NCBI RefSeq assembly: GCF_019711615.1
Contig: NZ_JAIGNS010000002.1
Span: 545,501 to 609,500, forward strand
DNA from: Qipengyuania intermedia
GTDB lineage: Bacteria; Pseudomonadota; Alphaproteobacteria; Sphingomonadales; Sphingomonadaceae
Reading direction: 5' to 3'
Length of the DNA stretch: 64,000 bases
Under the pieces are notes generated by a model. It was given only the letters and a program-made list of their open reading frames with translations. It ran no database searches and was not told the origin of the DNA. Both the position numbers and the translations under genes were made by a program. Below, piece by piece: positions 1 through 9,536 of the stretch; the stretch's first letter is position 1, and every line of letters begins with the position of its first letter.

Positions 1-40
1 TAACCGTTTTCAGGCGACTTTTTACTTCGAGGAAAGCTCA

Positions 41-1708
41 ATGAGCATCAATATCGGTCCAGCATCCAGCGACGATCTCCGCCCCAAGATCATGGTCATC
101 GGCGTTGGCGGTGCAGGCGGAAACGCAATCGCGAACATGATCGAAGCCAAGATCGAGGGCGTCGATTTCCTCGTTGCGAACACCGATGCGCAGGCACTGT
201 CTACTTCCGCTTCCGAAAAGCGCATCCAGCTCGGCCCCGATATCACCGGCGGCCTTGGCGCAGGTGCACGTCCCGAAGTCGGCAAGGCTGCAGCCGAAGA
301 AACCGTCGAAGATCTCGAAGACGCGCTTGAAGGCTGCAACATGCTCTTCATCGCCGCCGGCATGGGCGGCGGCACCGGAACCGGTGCGGCGCCCGTCATC
401 GCCGAGGCTGCGCGCCGCAAGGGCGTCCTCACCGTCGGTGTCGTGACCAAGCCGTTCCTGTTCGAAGGTTCGCGCCGCATGCGCGCCGCCGAAGCGGGTA
501 TCGAAGAACTGCAGAAGCACGTCGACACGCTGATCGTCATCCCGAACCAGAACCTTTTCCTGGTCGCCAAGGCGGAAACCACCTTCAAGGAAGCCTTCAT
601 GCTCGCCGACGAGGTGCTGCAGCAGGGCGTCCGCTCGATTACCGACCTCATGGTCATGCCCGGCCTCATCAATCTCGACTTCGCCGACGTGCGCTCCGTG
701 ATGAGCGAAATGGGCAAGGCCATGATGGGCACCGGCGAAGGCGAAGGCGACAACCGCGCGCTCGAAGCTGCGGAACTGGCCATTGCGAACCCGCTGCTCG
801 ACGGCGTCAGCATGACCGGCGCCAAGGGCGTCATCATCTCGATCATCGGCGGCGAAGACATGAAGCTGCTCGAAGTCGACGAAGCCGCCAACCACATCCG
901 CGAACTGGTCGACGAAGACGCGAACATCATCTGGGGTAGCGCGTTCAACCCCGACCTCGAAGGCAAGATCCGCGTGTCGGTGGTCGCCACGGGTATCGAA
1001 CAGTCCGGCGTCGGTGTCGCTCCGCAGTCGCAGAGCTTCTCGATGTCCGACGCGCGTGCACCGCAGCGCCCGGTCCTCGACCTGCCGAGCGAAAGCGTCG
1101 AGGAAGACGACGAGCCGTTCGAATTGAGCGAAGGCCTCTCCGCCGGTCTCGACGACGATACCCACGACAATGAAGTGAGCTCGACCGGCCTGTCCGCTGC
1201 AAGCGCCGACGATTTCGGTGACGAGGACGAGGAAGAAGACGATGTCGACGGCATCGTCGATCCGCTCGCAGGCCTGCGCAACGAAGAGACCGAACGGTTC
1301 GATTCCTTCGGCAGCGAAGCGCCCGAACCGGCCGAAGACGGCTCGTTCGGCTCCGGCGACGGCTGGACCGACGAGGGCGAAGGCGCATCGGGCTCCCCGC
1401 TCGACCTGTCCGATCCTATCGACGATGGTGCCGGTCAGGACGAACTGCAGCTCGGCGCGGATCAGTTTGCGGATGGCGACAGCCCGCTGCAGAGCAAGCC
1501 CGCGAAGAAGCAGCCGGTCCTCGGCGGCGGCAATGCTGGTGGCGCATCGCAGGGCAGCACGCTGTTCGAGCGCATGGCCAATTTGTCGCGCGGTTCGGGT
1601 TCTTCCGAAAGCGACGTCGATAGCGACGACGAAGACGATGATGGCGACGACAGCAGCAGCGGTTCGCTCAACATCCCGCGTTTCCTCGGTCGCCAGAACA
1701 ACCAGTAA
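41..1708 (+). CDS. ftsZ: Cell division protein FtsZ
   Basis: FtsZ is the tubulin-like GTPase that polymerises into the cytokinetic ring at midcell. The GTPase core covers about residues 15-320, with the tubulin signature GGGTGTG at 109-115 and the T7 catalytic loop NLDFADV at 211-217. A long disordered linker rich in D, E, S and G (about 325-540) follows. The last residues, [11 protein letters not shown], are the conserved C-terminal peptide that docks FtsA and other tethers. At 555 residues it is much longer than the E. coli protein (383), as is usual in alphaproteobacteria, because of the linker. The ATG is preceded by GAGGAAAG. A TAA at bases 1-3 could be the stop of an upstream ftsA, but too little sequence is present to tell. 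Confidence 0.98.
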   Translation: MSINIGPASSDDLRPKIMVIGVGGAGGNAIANMIEAKIEGVDFLVANTDAQALSTSASEKRIQLGPDITGGLGAGARPEVGKAAAEETVEDLEDALEGCNMLFIAAGMGGGTGTGAAPVIAEAARRKGVLTVGVVTKPFLFEGSRRMRAAEAGIEELQKHVDTLIVIPNQNLFLVAKAETTFKEAFMLADEVLQQGVRSITDLMVMPGLINLDFADVRSVMSEMGKAMMGTGEGEGDNRALEAAELAIANPLLDGVSMTGAKGVIISIIGGEDMKLLEVDEAANHIRELVDEDANIIWGSAFNPDLEGKIRVSVVATGIEQSGVGVAPQSQSFSMSDARAPQRPVLDLPSESVEEDDEPFELSEGLSAGLDDDTHDNEVSSTGLSAASADDFGDEDEEEDDVDGIVDPLAGLRNEETERFDSFGSEAPEPAEDGSFGSGDGWTDEGEGASGSPLDLSDPIDDGAGQDELQLGADQFADGDSPLQSKPAKKQPVLGGGNAGGASQGSTLFERMANLSRGSGSSESDVDSDDEDDDGDDSSSGSLNIPRFLGRQNNQ

Positions 1709-1753
1709 AGTCCTGAAACTCTCGCGACCCGTCAGGCGTTGCAAGGGGAGATC

Positions 1754-3283
1754 ATGACCAGTTCCGTGAGACATAGCGCCCTGCGCCTGGCTGCCAGCGT
1801 CCTTGCGTTCGGCGTGCCGGGCCAGCTGGCTGCGCAGGAAATCGTCCAGCCGCTGCCGCCCGAAGGCACGAGCGAGCTCAATTCCGCCCTACAGCGGCTG
1901 GCCCGCGATTCCGGCGATGTCGGCGCCTTGCTCGATGCAGGCGAGGCGGCTCTCAAGCTGGGTGATATTCCCGCCGCAATCGGCTTTTTCGGCAGGGCGC
2001 AGGACATTTCGCCCAACAATAGCCGCGTCACTCTCGGGCTTGCGCAAGCCTACACCTATTCGCGCCGTCCGGTCGAAGCCCTGCAATTGTTCGCGCAGGC
2101 CGAGCGGGCAGGGGTGCAGCCTCAGCGCATGGCAAAGACCCGGGCGCTCGCCTTCGACCTCGTGGGCGATTCCGCCAGCGCGCAGGCGCTATACAGGCTT
2201 GCGCTGCAACAGGGAGAGGACGCCGCTGTGCGTCGCAACCTCGCGCTGAGCCAGGCAATCTCGGGCGACAAGGCGGGCTTCGAGGCGACCTTGCTTCCGC
2301 TCCTGCAACAGGGCGACAATGCCGCTTTCCGCACGCGCGCCTTCGGCCTTGCAGTCCTCGGAGAAACCGAAGCGGCGATCCAGATCGCGCGCGACATGAT
2401 GCCGCGCGCCATGGCGGGGAGGGTCGAACCTTACCTCAGATACATGCCGCAGCTTACCGCTGCACAACAGGCGGCGGCCGGTACTCTCGGCGTCTTTCCG
2501 CGTACGGCGTCGATCGGGCGCGATGATCCGGCGATCGCGCGCTATGACAGCCCTTCGGTCCGCTCCGCCGACGCCGCGCTCGCTCCTACCGGGCCTGCGT
2601 TGGGCCAGCCGACCCAACCGACGAGGCCCGCGCGCCAGCGGACTTCCCCGCCGCGCGAACGTGCGGAGCAAGCGAGCGCCAGCTCGGACCGTTCGATCTT
2701 CAGGCCCGCCCGCAGTGCGGATCGCCCGGCAAGGGTGGAGGAACCTGTCCAGGCTGCGGCTCCGGCAGCAACGCCAGCTGCCCAGCCGCAAGCGGTGCCG
2801 CCAACGCAGGCAACCACCGTGGCAACTGTCTCGCCCACGACCCCGCCCGCAGCCCTGCTCCCCCAGCGCCAGGAAGAAGAAAGCGTTGCCGATGCCTTCG
2901 CAGGGTTCGACCTGACAGGGGCGAGCGCTGCGCCGCGGCAGGGTGCGGTCGATATCACCCGCATCCAGGCGCCTCGCGAAGTGGCGGAGCCACCTGCACC
3001 GCCGCCACCTGCGCACCCGGCACGCCACTGGGTGCAGGTCGCGACGGGCCGCGATACCTCTGCGTTGCGCTTCGACTGGCGGCGCATCGCCCGCAAGGCG
3101 GAGGGCTTGCTGGACGGCAAGGGGCCTTTCGTTACCCCATGGGTCGAGGCCAATCGCCTGCTTTCCGGACCTTACGAATCACGCGATGCCGCGCGCGACG
3201 TGGTGAACCGCCTGCGTGCGCTCGAGATCGACAGCTTCCCCTTTTCGAGCGACGAGGGGCAGGAAATCGCCAAGCTCGATTAG
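1754..3283 (+). CDS. Secreted TPR and SPOR-domain protein
   Basis: This is a 509-residue exported protein. A signal peptide (cleavage near AQ at about residue 27) is followed by TPR-like helical repeats (about 40-240), a Pro/Ala/Gln-rich disordered stretch (about 260-425) and a C-terminal SPOR domain starting near HWVQVATG. SPOR domains bind glycan strands lacking stem peptides and so place proteins at the division septum, which fits its position 45 bp after ftsZ on the same strand. The ATG at 1754 is chosen over an upstream TTG at 1739 because AGGGGAG lies just before it. The exact function is unknown. A septal murein or division accessory role is inferred. Confidence 0.85.
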   Translation: MTSSVRHSALRLAASVLAFGVPGQLAAQEIVQPLPPEGTSELNSALQRLARDSGDVGALLDAGEAALKLGDIPAAIGFFGRAQDISPNNSRVTLGLAQAYTYSRRPVEALQLFAQAERAGVQPQRMAKTRALAFDLVGDSASAQALYRLALQQGEDAAVRRNLALSQAISGDKAGFEATLLPLLQQGDNAAFRTRAFGLAVLGETEAAIQIARDMMPRAMAGRVEPYLRYMPQLTAAQQAAAGTLGVFPRTASIGRDDPAIARYDSPSVRSADAALAPTGPALGQPTQPTRPARQRTSPPRERAEQASASSDRSIFRPARSADRPARVEEPVQAAAPAATPAAQPQAVPPTQATTVATVSPTTPPAALLPQRQEEESVADAFAGFDLTGASAAPRQGAVDITRIQAPREVAEPPAPPPPAHPARHWVQVATGRDTSALRFDWRRIARKAEGLLDGKGPFVTPWVEANRLLSGPYESRDAARDVVNRLRALEIDSFPFSSDEGQEIAKLD

Positions 3284-3306
3284 GGTGTCCGCCCATCCGT
3301 AAGTTG

Positions 3307-3333
3307 GGCTTGTGCACAAGCTTTGCACAAGCC
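3307..3333 (+). other. Perfect stem-loop in intergenic region (first of two)
   Basis: GGCTTGTGCA at 3307-3316 pairs perfectly with TGCACAAGCC at 3324-3333 around a 7-base loop. The 12-base palindrome CTTGTGCACAAG (3309-3320) sits inside it. No T-tract follows, so it is not a standard terminator. It lies between the SPOR gene and the YbjN-type gene and may be an RNA structure in the 5' leader or an operator. Confidence 0.5.
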
Positions 3334-3350
3334 GATTGCGTTCTCCCCAA

Positions 3351-3380
3351 CCCGCTTGGGACCTTCGATTGCCAAGCGGG
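3351..3380 (+). other. Perfect stem-loop in intergenic region (second of two)
   Basis: CCCGCTTGG at 3351-3359 pairs perfectly with CCAAGCGGG at 3372-3380 around a 12-base loop. No T-tract follows. It ends 47 bases before the ATG at 3428, so it would lie in the 5' leader of that gene if transcription starts upstream. Confidence 0.5.
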
Positions 3381-3427
3381 CGGCGCGACCTGCACAAGGC
3401 TCGCATGAGAGCCACGGGATCGCCACG

Positions 3428-3931
3428 ATGAGAACCTCCGAAAGCCGTTTCGAGGCAGAAGAGGACGCTGCTCCGCTTGATATGCTGACTGCCCTGTTCG
3501 AGGCGCGCGGCTGGCCGTGCGGGTCCACCGGCGACGAGATGAGCGGCGAAGTGCAGGGCAGCTGGACCACCTACCAGCTGCGCGGGATCTGGCGTCCCGA
3601 GGATATGGTCCTGCAATTGCTGTGCCTTCCGGAAATCCGGATTTCCGATGAAAAACGGGCGGTTGCGCAGGAACTCGTCACCATGGTCAACGAGCAGATG
3701 TGGCTCGGCCATTTCGATATCTGGTCGAACGGAGGCGTGCTGCTTTATCGCAATGGCACGATGCTCGGCGACGAGGGTTTGCTCAGCCTCGGACAGGCAC
3801 AATCGCTGGTCGAAATCGCGGTCGAGGAATGCGACCGGTTTTACCCTGCCTTCCAGTTCGTGCTGTGGGGTGACAAGAGCCCCGCAGATGCTTTGAAGGC
3901 GGCAATGGTGGATGCGGCTGGCGAAGCCTGA
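3428..3931 (+). CDS. YbjN domain-containing protein
   Basis: This is a 167-residue soluble protein of the YbjN family. These proteins adopt a type III secretion chaperone-like fold and are implicated in stress and motility regulation, without a known biochemical activity. The family pattern is visible as an N-terminal helix-strand region (LTALFEARGWPC), then LQLLCLPEIRISDEKRA and a central VNEQMWLGHFDIW segment, followed by a long C-terminal helix with EIAVEECDRFYPAFQFVLWG. There is no signal peptide or membrane segment. The ATG at 3428 gives the normal family N-terminus. The same frame is open further upstream to 3323, but that extension covers the two hairpins and looks non-coding. Confidence 0.8.
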   Translation: MRTSESRFEAEEDAAPLDMLTALFEARGWPCGSTGDEMSGEVQGSWTTYQLRGIWRPEDMVLQLLCLPEIRISDEKRAVAQELVTMVNEQMWLGHFDIWSNGGVLLYRNGTMLGDEGLLSLGQAQSLVEIAVEECDRFYPAFQFVLWGDKSPADALKAAMVDAAGEA

Positions 3932-4075
3932 ACTGCCGCATCCGGGCAAATCCGCGCAAATGGTTGATTTCCATTAGGCAAACCCCGTCCGGTTTCGCTT
4001 GAAATCGGCGGGAATAATGCCGATATTCCCCCCAGAAGCGGGGTGAATTGTCTCCGCAATTGGGAGTTTTTGAAA

Positions 4076-4858
4076 ATGGCCGATTGGAACGACACCGACC
4101 AGAGGCAGGCGACCTCGTCCGTGCCGCGTGCGGGTGATGCCGTATCCCGCCAGACCACTTTCGACGCTGGCCTGCGCCAGCACATGCTGTCGATCTACAA
4201 CATGATGGCTTCGGGCGTGCTGCTGACCGGCATCGTCGCCCTGCTGTTCGTCAACACCGGCCTGTTCGAAGCGGCCTACCAGGTCGTACAAACGCCCCGC
4301 GGTGCCGCTGTTCAGCCGACGATGCTTGGCTGGATCATCTCGCTTTCGCCGCTCGCCTTCATCCTGGTGTTGAGCTTCGGCGGGGTACAGCGTTTCAGCA
4401 AGGGGACGCTCCAGGTCTTCTTCTGGAGTTTCGCTGTGCTGTTCGGCATGTCGATGTCGACGATTTTCGCCACCTATACCGGTGAATCGATCGCATCCGC
4501 CTTCTTCGCTTCGGCCGCGGCGTTCGCTGGCCTTAGCCTGTTCGGCTACACCACGAAGAAGAACCTTTCGGGCTGGGGCAGCTTCCTGCTCATGGGCCTG
4601 ATCGGCATCATCGTGGCGATGCTGCTCAACGCGTTCTTCTTCCAGTCGGGCGCGATGGGTCTGGTGATCAACATCCTCGGCGTGCTGATCTTCGCAGGCT
4701 TCACCGCCTACGATACGCAGCGCCTGAAGAATGAATATCACTATGTCCGCGGTACCGAATATGCGGGAAAGGCGATCGTGATGGGCGCACTCAGCCTCTA
4801 TCTCGACTTCATCAACCTGTTCATGTTCCTGCTGCAGTTCCTCGGCAGTCGGGAATAA
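4076..4858 (+). CDS. Bax inhibitor-1/YccA family membrane protein
   Basis: This is a 260-residue inner-membrane protein of the Bax inhibitor-1 (TMBIM/YccA/UPF0005) superfamily, with about seven hydrophobic helices after a polar N-terminus of about 40 residues. Family hallmarks are the TAYDTQRLK motif after the sixth helix and the C-terminal ALSLYLDFINLFMFLLQF segment. The superfamily includes pH-gated calcium leak channels (B. subtilis YetJ) and the FtsH modulator YccA; which role applies here cannot be told from sequence. The ATG at 4076 has TGGGAG 9 bases upstream. A strong terminator follows the gene. Confidence 0.92.
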   Translation: MADWNDTDQRQATSSVPRAGDAVSRQTTFDAGLRQHMLSIYNMMASGVLLTGIVALLFVNTGLFEAAYQVVQTPRGAAVQPTMLGWIISLSPLAFILVLSFGGVQRFSKGTLQVFFWSFAVLFGMSMSTIFATYTGESIASAFFASAAAFAGLSLFGYTTKKNLSGWGSFLLMGLIGIIVAMLLNAFFFQSGAMGLVINILGVLIFAGFTAYDTQRLKNEYHYVRGTEYAGKAIVMGALSLYLDFINLFMFLLQFLGSRE

Positions 4859-4895
4859 TCCCAACCGCCGACCGCAGCAGCGAGTCGTTTGATCG

Positions 4896-4932
4896 TGCCC
4901 GGGGCGTAACTCACGTCCCGGGCATTTTCTTT
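4896..4932 (+). terminator. Intrinsic terminator after the BI-1 gene
   Basis: TGCCCGGGGCG pairs with CGTCCCGGGCA (one G-T wobble) around a 7-base loop and is followed directly by TTTTCTTT. It starts 38 bases after the BI-1 stop codon. This is the clearest rho-independent terminator in the window. Confidence 0.85.
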
Positions 4933-5031
4933 GTCCGCTCAAGGGAGTAGGAGGCGATATGCTTCATCGCCCGTCAATCAAGACGCGTTCATGGTGAAGA
5001 CAGAAAATTCCTTGAGGAGGGTACGCGCGCC

Positions 5032-6000
5032 GTGAGCCGCAATTCGCACATAACCATTCGCTTCGCCGCCATCGCCGGCGGCCTGCTCGCTCTTTCGGCC
5101 TGTGCTACACCGCCTCCTCCCCCACCGCCGCCGCCGCCCCCGCCGCCGCCCGCGCCGGTTGTGATCCCGCCCCGTCCGGTTCCGCCCATGGGTGCAACCA
5201 CGGGCATGACCATTCCACTGGTGGCTGCCGACGGCGTGCGCCAGACGGTGAATGCGAACCTGACCCCGGCACAGACGGTGTGGAACCTGCGCTCCGCCCT
5301 CAATGTCGCGGCGCTCAATTGCCCCGAACCGCAGGCGACCATGCTGGTCGACAATTACGGTGCCTTCCTGAAGCGCAACGCGCGCCAGCTTTCGGCGACC
5401 AACCGCGCCCTGCAGGGGGAATTCCGCCAGAAGTACGGCGCGACCTATCGCGACGTGCAGGATTCCTACATGACGCAGGTCTACAACTATTTCGCCTTGC
5501 CGCCCGCCATGGGCAATTTTTGCGATGCCGCGCTGGCTGTGAGCCGTGATGCGCTGACTGCGGAAGTAGGCACGCTGGACAGCTTCGCTGCCGCCGCGCT
5601 CCCGCGTATCGAGAGCGTCTTCAACGATTTCTACCGCGCATACGAACAATACCGTGTGAACCTCGCCGCGTGGAATTCGCAATACGGCCCGCCTACGGTC
5701 AACACGACGGTGCAAGGCTACACCAATCCGCTCAGTCCAGATGTGACTGTCGCTCCGGGTGAGACACTGGTGAACTCCATGCCCGCGACCACGCCGGTCA
5801 CCGTGGCCAGCGAAACGCAGGCCCCGGTGGATCTGCCGCCTGCAGCCGGTGTCCAGCCGGTGATCGTCGCCACGCAGGACGATGAAACCGGTGCAACGGT
5901 GTCTACGCTGCCAACCGAAGGTCCGATCTTCCAGTCGGGCGAAGTGGTACAGGGCGAGGTTCAGGCCGGGCCGGACGATACGCCCGATCCCCAGAGCTGA
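5032..6000 (+). CDS. Lipoprotein with 14-proline tract
   Basis: This is a 322-residue predicted lipoprotein of unknown function. The signal peptide ends in the lipobox LSAC with Cys24. It is followed almost at once by 14 consecutive prolines (residues 27-40, bases 5110-5151) encoded by a mixture of all four Pro codons, then a second Pro-rich patch. The central part (about 60-235) is mostly helical with two cysteines. The C-terminal 80 residues are Thr/Pro/Val-rich and probably disordered. The GTG start at 5032 is preceded by GAGGAGG; an upstream ATG at 4991 is out of frame. The proline run could span peptidoglycan and would need EF-P for translation. No known domain was recognised. Confidence 0.8.
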   Translation: MSRNSHITIRFAAIAGGLLALSACATPPPPPPPPPPPPPPAPVVIPPRPVPPMGATTGMTIPLVAADGVRQTVNANLTPAQTVWNLRSALNVAALNCPEPQATMLVDNYGAFLKRNARQLSATNRALQGEFRQKYGATYRDVQDSYMTQVYNYFALPPAMGNFCDAALAVSRDALTAEVGTLDSFAAAALPRIESVFNDFYRAYEQYRVNLAAWNSQYGPPTVNTTVQGYTNPLSPDVTVAPGETLVNSMPATTPVTVASETQAPVDLPPAAGVQPVIVATQDDETGATVSTLPTEGPIFQSGEVVQGEVQAGPDDTPDPQS

Positions 6001-6006
6001 GTCTGC

Positions 6007-7503
6007 CTAAACCGGATTGTATTGCGGGAAGTTGAGCGCGCAGGCAGCCAGCATCTTGGCGGTTGCCTCGCGGTCGGCCACGTCGAGCCCCGGGGGAGGC
6101 GCCTGCATCTTGGCAGAGGGCGGGAACGTGCCGTAACCTGCAAAAAGCGCGTGCCAGCTCATCGGGGCATAGGGCGCAGCAATGCCATAGGTCCCCGCAT
6201 TTGCCTCCTCGAGCGAGCGCTGCGTGAACCAGGCGGTCATCATCGCTTTCAGATTATCCGATAGCGATTGGTTGGCGGCGTTTTCGCGCCAGTACCCGGT
6301 GTCGGTCCGCTGGTTCAGGCGGTAATGCGCCACGATATAATCGCGGATCCCCTCGTACCGCGCCGCGATCCTCTGGTTGAAAGCATCGCGGTTCGCGTCG
6401 GTAAATCCCGCGTTCTCGTAGGCTTCTGCGAATTCAAGGGCGGTGGCTATGACGATATGCAAGGCCGTCGCCTCCAGCGGTTCGATGAAGCCTTGCGATA
6501 GGCCGGTGGCGAGGCAATTGCGGACCCAGCTGTTCTCGAGCCTGCCGACCTTCATCTTCAGGAACCGCGGCTGCGCATCGTCTGCATCGACCCCGAGGGC
6601 GCGGGCCAGTTCCGCAGCGGCGTCGTCATCTCCGATATGGCGGGAAGAATAGACATATCCATTGCCCACACGCCAGGTGAGCGGGATCGACCAGCGCCAG
6701 CCTGCGCTCATCGCGATGCTCTCGGTCTGCGGGACGATCGGCCCGGTGTGCGGCGTCGGCATCACCACCGCTGAATCGTTGAAAAGGTTCTCCGCAAATG
6801 GAAGAAAGCGCGCACCGAGTTTCTGCCGGGAAAGCAGGGCAGCAAAGCCCGAGCAATCGACAAACAGGTCGCCCTCGATCCGCTCCCCGTTGTCGCAGAG
6901 CAAGGCCGCAATATCGCCGCTCTGATCAAGCTCCACATCTTCGACCTTCAGCGGGCGGTGGAGAACACCGCGCGGCACTGCCCAGTCGCGCAGGAACGCG
7001 CCAAGCTTGTGGGCATCGAAATGGTAGCCATAGCTTTGCGGGAAAGGAAAGTTCGCCTCCGGCACCGGGCCACGCCTCGAACCGGCGAGTTGCGCAGCGA
7101 GGAACCAGTCGTCCGGATGTGCCGGCACGTCGATGCCCCGGCGGCGCAGGCCGCAGTTCCGCACGAAACCCGGCTCGGTATGGAGGTCGACCGGACCCGG
7201 GAACGGGTGGAAATAACTCTCGCAACCCTCGCGCTCGCTCCAGCCTGTGAAGCGGATGCCGAGCTTGTAGGTGGCATCGCAGGCCGCCATCCACTCCGCC
7301 TCTTCTATGCCGAGGTGGTCGAAGAACGCCTTTAATTGCGGCGTAGAGCCTTCGCCGACGCCGATGATGCCGATCGCCGGGCTTTCCACGACGGTGACAC
7401 TGCCCCCGCGCCCAGCCCATTCGTGGTGCAGCAGGCAGGCGGTGATCCAGCCTGCACTGCCACCGCCGAGGACGACGACGCGAGGAACTGAGCCTGTGCT
7501 CAC
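6007..7503 (-). CDS. Flavin-dependent tryptophan-type halogenase (locus copy 1)
   Basis: This 498-residue protein belongs to the FADH2-dependent tryptophan halogenase family, which oxidises halide to hypohalous acid and passes it through a lysine to the substrate. It has the dinucleotide fold GGGSAGW (13-19), the catalytic lysine region YKLG (Lys80), the halogenase signature WRWSIP (269-274) and a FIEPLEAT segment containing the expected catalytic glutamate. It is the last gene of the maltodextrin operon; its GTG start overlaps the GH97 stop by 4 bp (GTGA). No flavin reductase partner is visible nearby. The natural substrate of such sugar-locus halogenases is not established. It is too divergent to assume free tryptophan. 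Confidence 0.88.
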   Translation of the reverse strand: MSTGSVPRVVVLGGGSAGWITACLLHHEWAGRGGSVTVVESPAIGIIGVGEGSTPQLKAFFDHLGIEEAEWMAACDATYKLGIRFTGWSEREGCESYFHPFPGPVDLHTEPGFVRNCGLRRRGIDVPAHPDDWFLAAQLAGSRRGPVPEANFPFPQSYGYHFDAHKLGAFLRDWAVPRGVLHRPLKVEDVELDQSGDIAALLCDNGERIEGDLFVDCSGFAALLSRQKLGARFLPFAENLFNDSAVVMPTPHTGPIVPQTESIAMSAGWRWSIPLTWRVGNGYVYSSRHIGDDDAAAELARALGVDADDAQPRFLKMKVGRLENSWVRNCLATGLSQGFIEPLEATALHIVIATALEFAEAYENAGFTDANRDAFNQRIAARYEGIRDYIVAHYRLNQRTDTGYWRENAANQSLSDNLKAMMTAWFTQRSLEEANAGTYGIAAPYAPMSWHALFAGYGTFPPSAKMQAPPPGLDVADREATAKMLAACALNFPQYNPV

Positions 7504-9536
7504 CCCTGCGGCACGAACTCGATCGCGAAACCGCCTGCGGGCGCAAGGCGAAGATCGAGCGTCTGGTCGGCGGTTACGGTCATGGTCTCGACATCCATCG
7601 CATGGCGATCCGCGCCAAGTCCATCGGCATTCGCGCCGTCACGCCAGATCGTGGCTGCATAGGACTTGCCTGGATCGAGGAAGGACAGCGGGACTGAGGC
7701 GACGCGCTCTTCGGCATCGGTGACGGCGCCGACATACCAGTTCAGCGTATCGCGATCGCGGCGGGCGATGACGGCATATTCGCCGACCTTGCCGTCGACG
7801 AGCAGGCTCTCTGCCCAGTCGGCAGGAACGCGCTTCACGAAATCGAGAGCGCGAGGATATTTGGCCAGGTTTTCGGGCAGGTCGGCGACCATCTGGATCG
7901 GCGAATAGATCGCGACATAGAATGCCAGCTGGCGGGCAAGGGTGCTCGGGAGGTCGGGAGCGGTCGCCCCGCGCCCTTCGAGCGAGAATACGCCCGGAGT
8001 ATAGTCCATCGGACCCGACAACATCCGCGTGAAAATGAGTTCGGGCACGTGACCCGGATCGTTCTTCGGCACCGCCCATGCATCGTATTCCGCCCCGCGA
8101 GCGCCCTCGCGGCTGACCCAGTTGGGATAGGTGCGGCGTAGGCCGGTGTCCTTGACCGGTTCATGCGGGTTCATGGCGATCTTGTGTTCGGCCGCTTCCT
8201 TCACGACCTTCAGGTGATGGCGGACCATTTCCTGCCCGTCGTGCCAGACGAAGGTCTCGCCCATGCCGCCTTCACCTGCGGGTGCGATGATGCCGCCCGC
8301 GTCGGCGACATAGCCGCTCTTCACGGCGTCGATGCCGAGGCTCTGATAGAAGGCCATCGCGTCTTCGAGCTGTTCTTCGTAGACCTTGATGTTGCCACCC
8401 GTTTCGTGGTGGCCGATGATGCGCACGCCTTTTTCTTCGGCATAGCGCGCCACCTCCACGATATCGAAATCGGGATAGGCGGTGGTGAAGTCGAATTCAC
8501 GGCCATTGCCGAACCAGGTGCCGTCCCAGCCCAGGTTCCAGCCCTCAATCAGGACGCCGCGAAAGCCGTGCTCGGCGGCGAAATGGATGTGCCGTTTGGC
8601 GTTTTCGGTGGTCGCGCCGTGCTTTTCTCCGCTCGCCCAGCTGCTGTCATCGAGATGCATTTCCCACCAGATGCCGATGTACTTGTGCGGCGTGAACCAG
8701 CTGACATCGCCGAGCTTGTTGGGCTCGTTGAGGTTGAGGATGATATTGCTCTCGAACAGGCCCTTGGGGCCGCCTGCGATCTGGATCGTGCGCCATGGCG
8801 TCGTGAATGCGCCTTCGCGAATTACCTTTGGCCCGCGCGGCGAAGGGGCCAGCTGGGCGCGGAAGCGCGTGTCGTCGACGCGGCGCAGCCACATGCCCGA
8901 ATAGTCGACCAGTGCCGCCTCGTGGAACGACAAGTGCAAGCCGTTGTCGAGGACCATCGTCACCGGCGTATGCACGGTCGAAAGTGCGCTCACCGGGGTC
9001 TTCGAATAGAGATATTCATAGCGATTCCAGTCGCCTGCGGGAATCGACCATGCCGTGCCGTCGGAGGCGATGTTGAACTCGGTCAGTTCATCCGCGATGC
9101 GATAGACGGGCTGGCGCTCCGTCTCCGGGAATTCGACGCGGAAGCCCAGGCCATCGTCGAACACGCGCATGCGCACGGTAATCTCGCGCGCGTCTTCATC
9201 GCGCTGGCGGAAGGTGAGGGCCAGTTCGTTGTGAATGTCCTGCACCCACTGGCGCTCGCCCCAGGGCTGCTCCCATGTGCTGGCGTGGCTTTCCTCGCGA
9301 AATGCAACCACCTCGAAATTGCGGCGCATCGGATCCGCGTCGGTGAAGGCGAAGCCGAGGTTCGACTTGGCGATGACCGGCACGCCGTCGCGCGTGACTT
9401 TGTAATAGGGAATGCCTTCGCCGTCGGCGTCGAGCGTTACCGCGATCCGCCCGTCGGGCGAAGTGACCGTTTCCGCCTGCGCCGCAGCGATCGGCAGGAG
9501 AGAGGCGCCGAGGAACAGGGCGATGTGGCGGATCAT
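7500..9536 (-). CDS. Glycoside hydrolase family 97 alpha-glucosidase
   Basis: This 678-residue secreted enzyme is related to Bacteroides SusB (GH97). It has a signal peptide (about 1-21), an N-terminal beta-sandwich (about 22-280), a TIM barrel (about 285-560) and a C-terminal beta domain. Diagnostic sequence includes HEPVKDTGLRRTYPNW (starting at His458, with Glu459) and ARGAEYDAW (with Glu483). These correspond to the calcium- and acid/base-bearing glutamates of inverting GH97 enzymes. It would release glucose from alpha-1,4 maltooligosaccharides in the periplasm. The ATG at 9536 overlaps the stop of the upstream GH13 gene (ATGA); an in-frame extension upstream lies inside that gene and is rejected. 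Confidence 0.93.
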   Translation of the reverse strand: MIRHIALFLGASLLPIAAAQAETVTSPDGRIAVTLDADGEGIPYYKVTRDGVPVIAKSNLGFAFTDADPMRRNFEVVAFREESHASTWEQPWGERQWVQDIHNELALTFRQRDEDAREITVRMRVFDDGLGFRVEFPETERQPVYRIADELTEFNIASDGTAWSIPAGDWNRYEYLYSKTPVSALSTVHTPVTMVLDNGLHLSFHEAALVDYSGMWLRRVDDTRFRAQLAPSPRGPKVIREGAFTTPWRTIQIAGGPKGLFESNIILNLNEPNKLGDVSWFTPHKYIGIWWEMHLDDSSWASGEKHGATTENAKRHIHFAAEHGFRGVLIEGWNLGWDGTWFGNGREFDFTTAYPDFDIVEVARYAEEKGVRIIGHHETGGNIKVYEEQLEDAMAFYQSLGIDAVKSGYVADAGGIIAPAGEGGMGETFVWHDGQEMVRHHLKVVKEAAEHKIAMNPHEPVKDTGLRRTYPNWVSREGARGAEYDAWAVPKNDPGHVPELIFTRMLSGPMDYTPGVFSLEGRGATAPDLPSTLARQLAFYVAIYSPIQMVADLPENLAKYPRALDFVKRVPADWAESLLVDGKVGEYAVIARRDRDTLNWYVGAVTDAEERVASVPLSFLDPGKSYAATIWRDGANADGLGADRHAMDVETMTVTADQTLDLRLAPAGGFAIEFVPQG

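Noticed and set aside
3309-3320. CTTGTGCACAAG as a DnaA box or replication site near ftsZ
   Set aside because: It does not match TTATCCACA-type boxes and is better explained as part of the hairpin.
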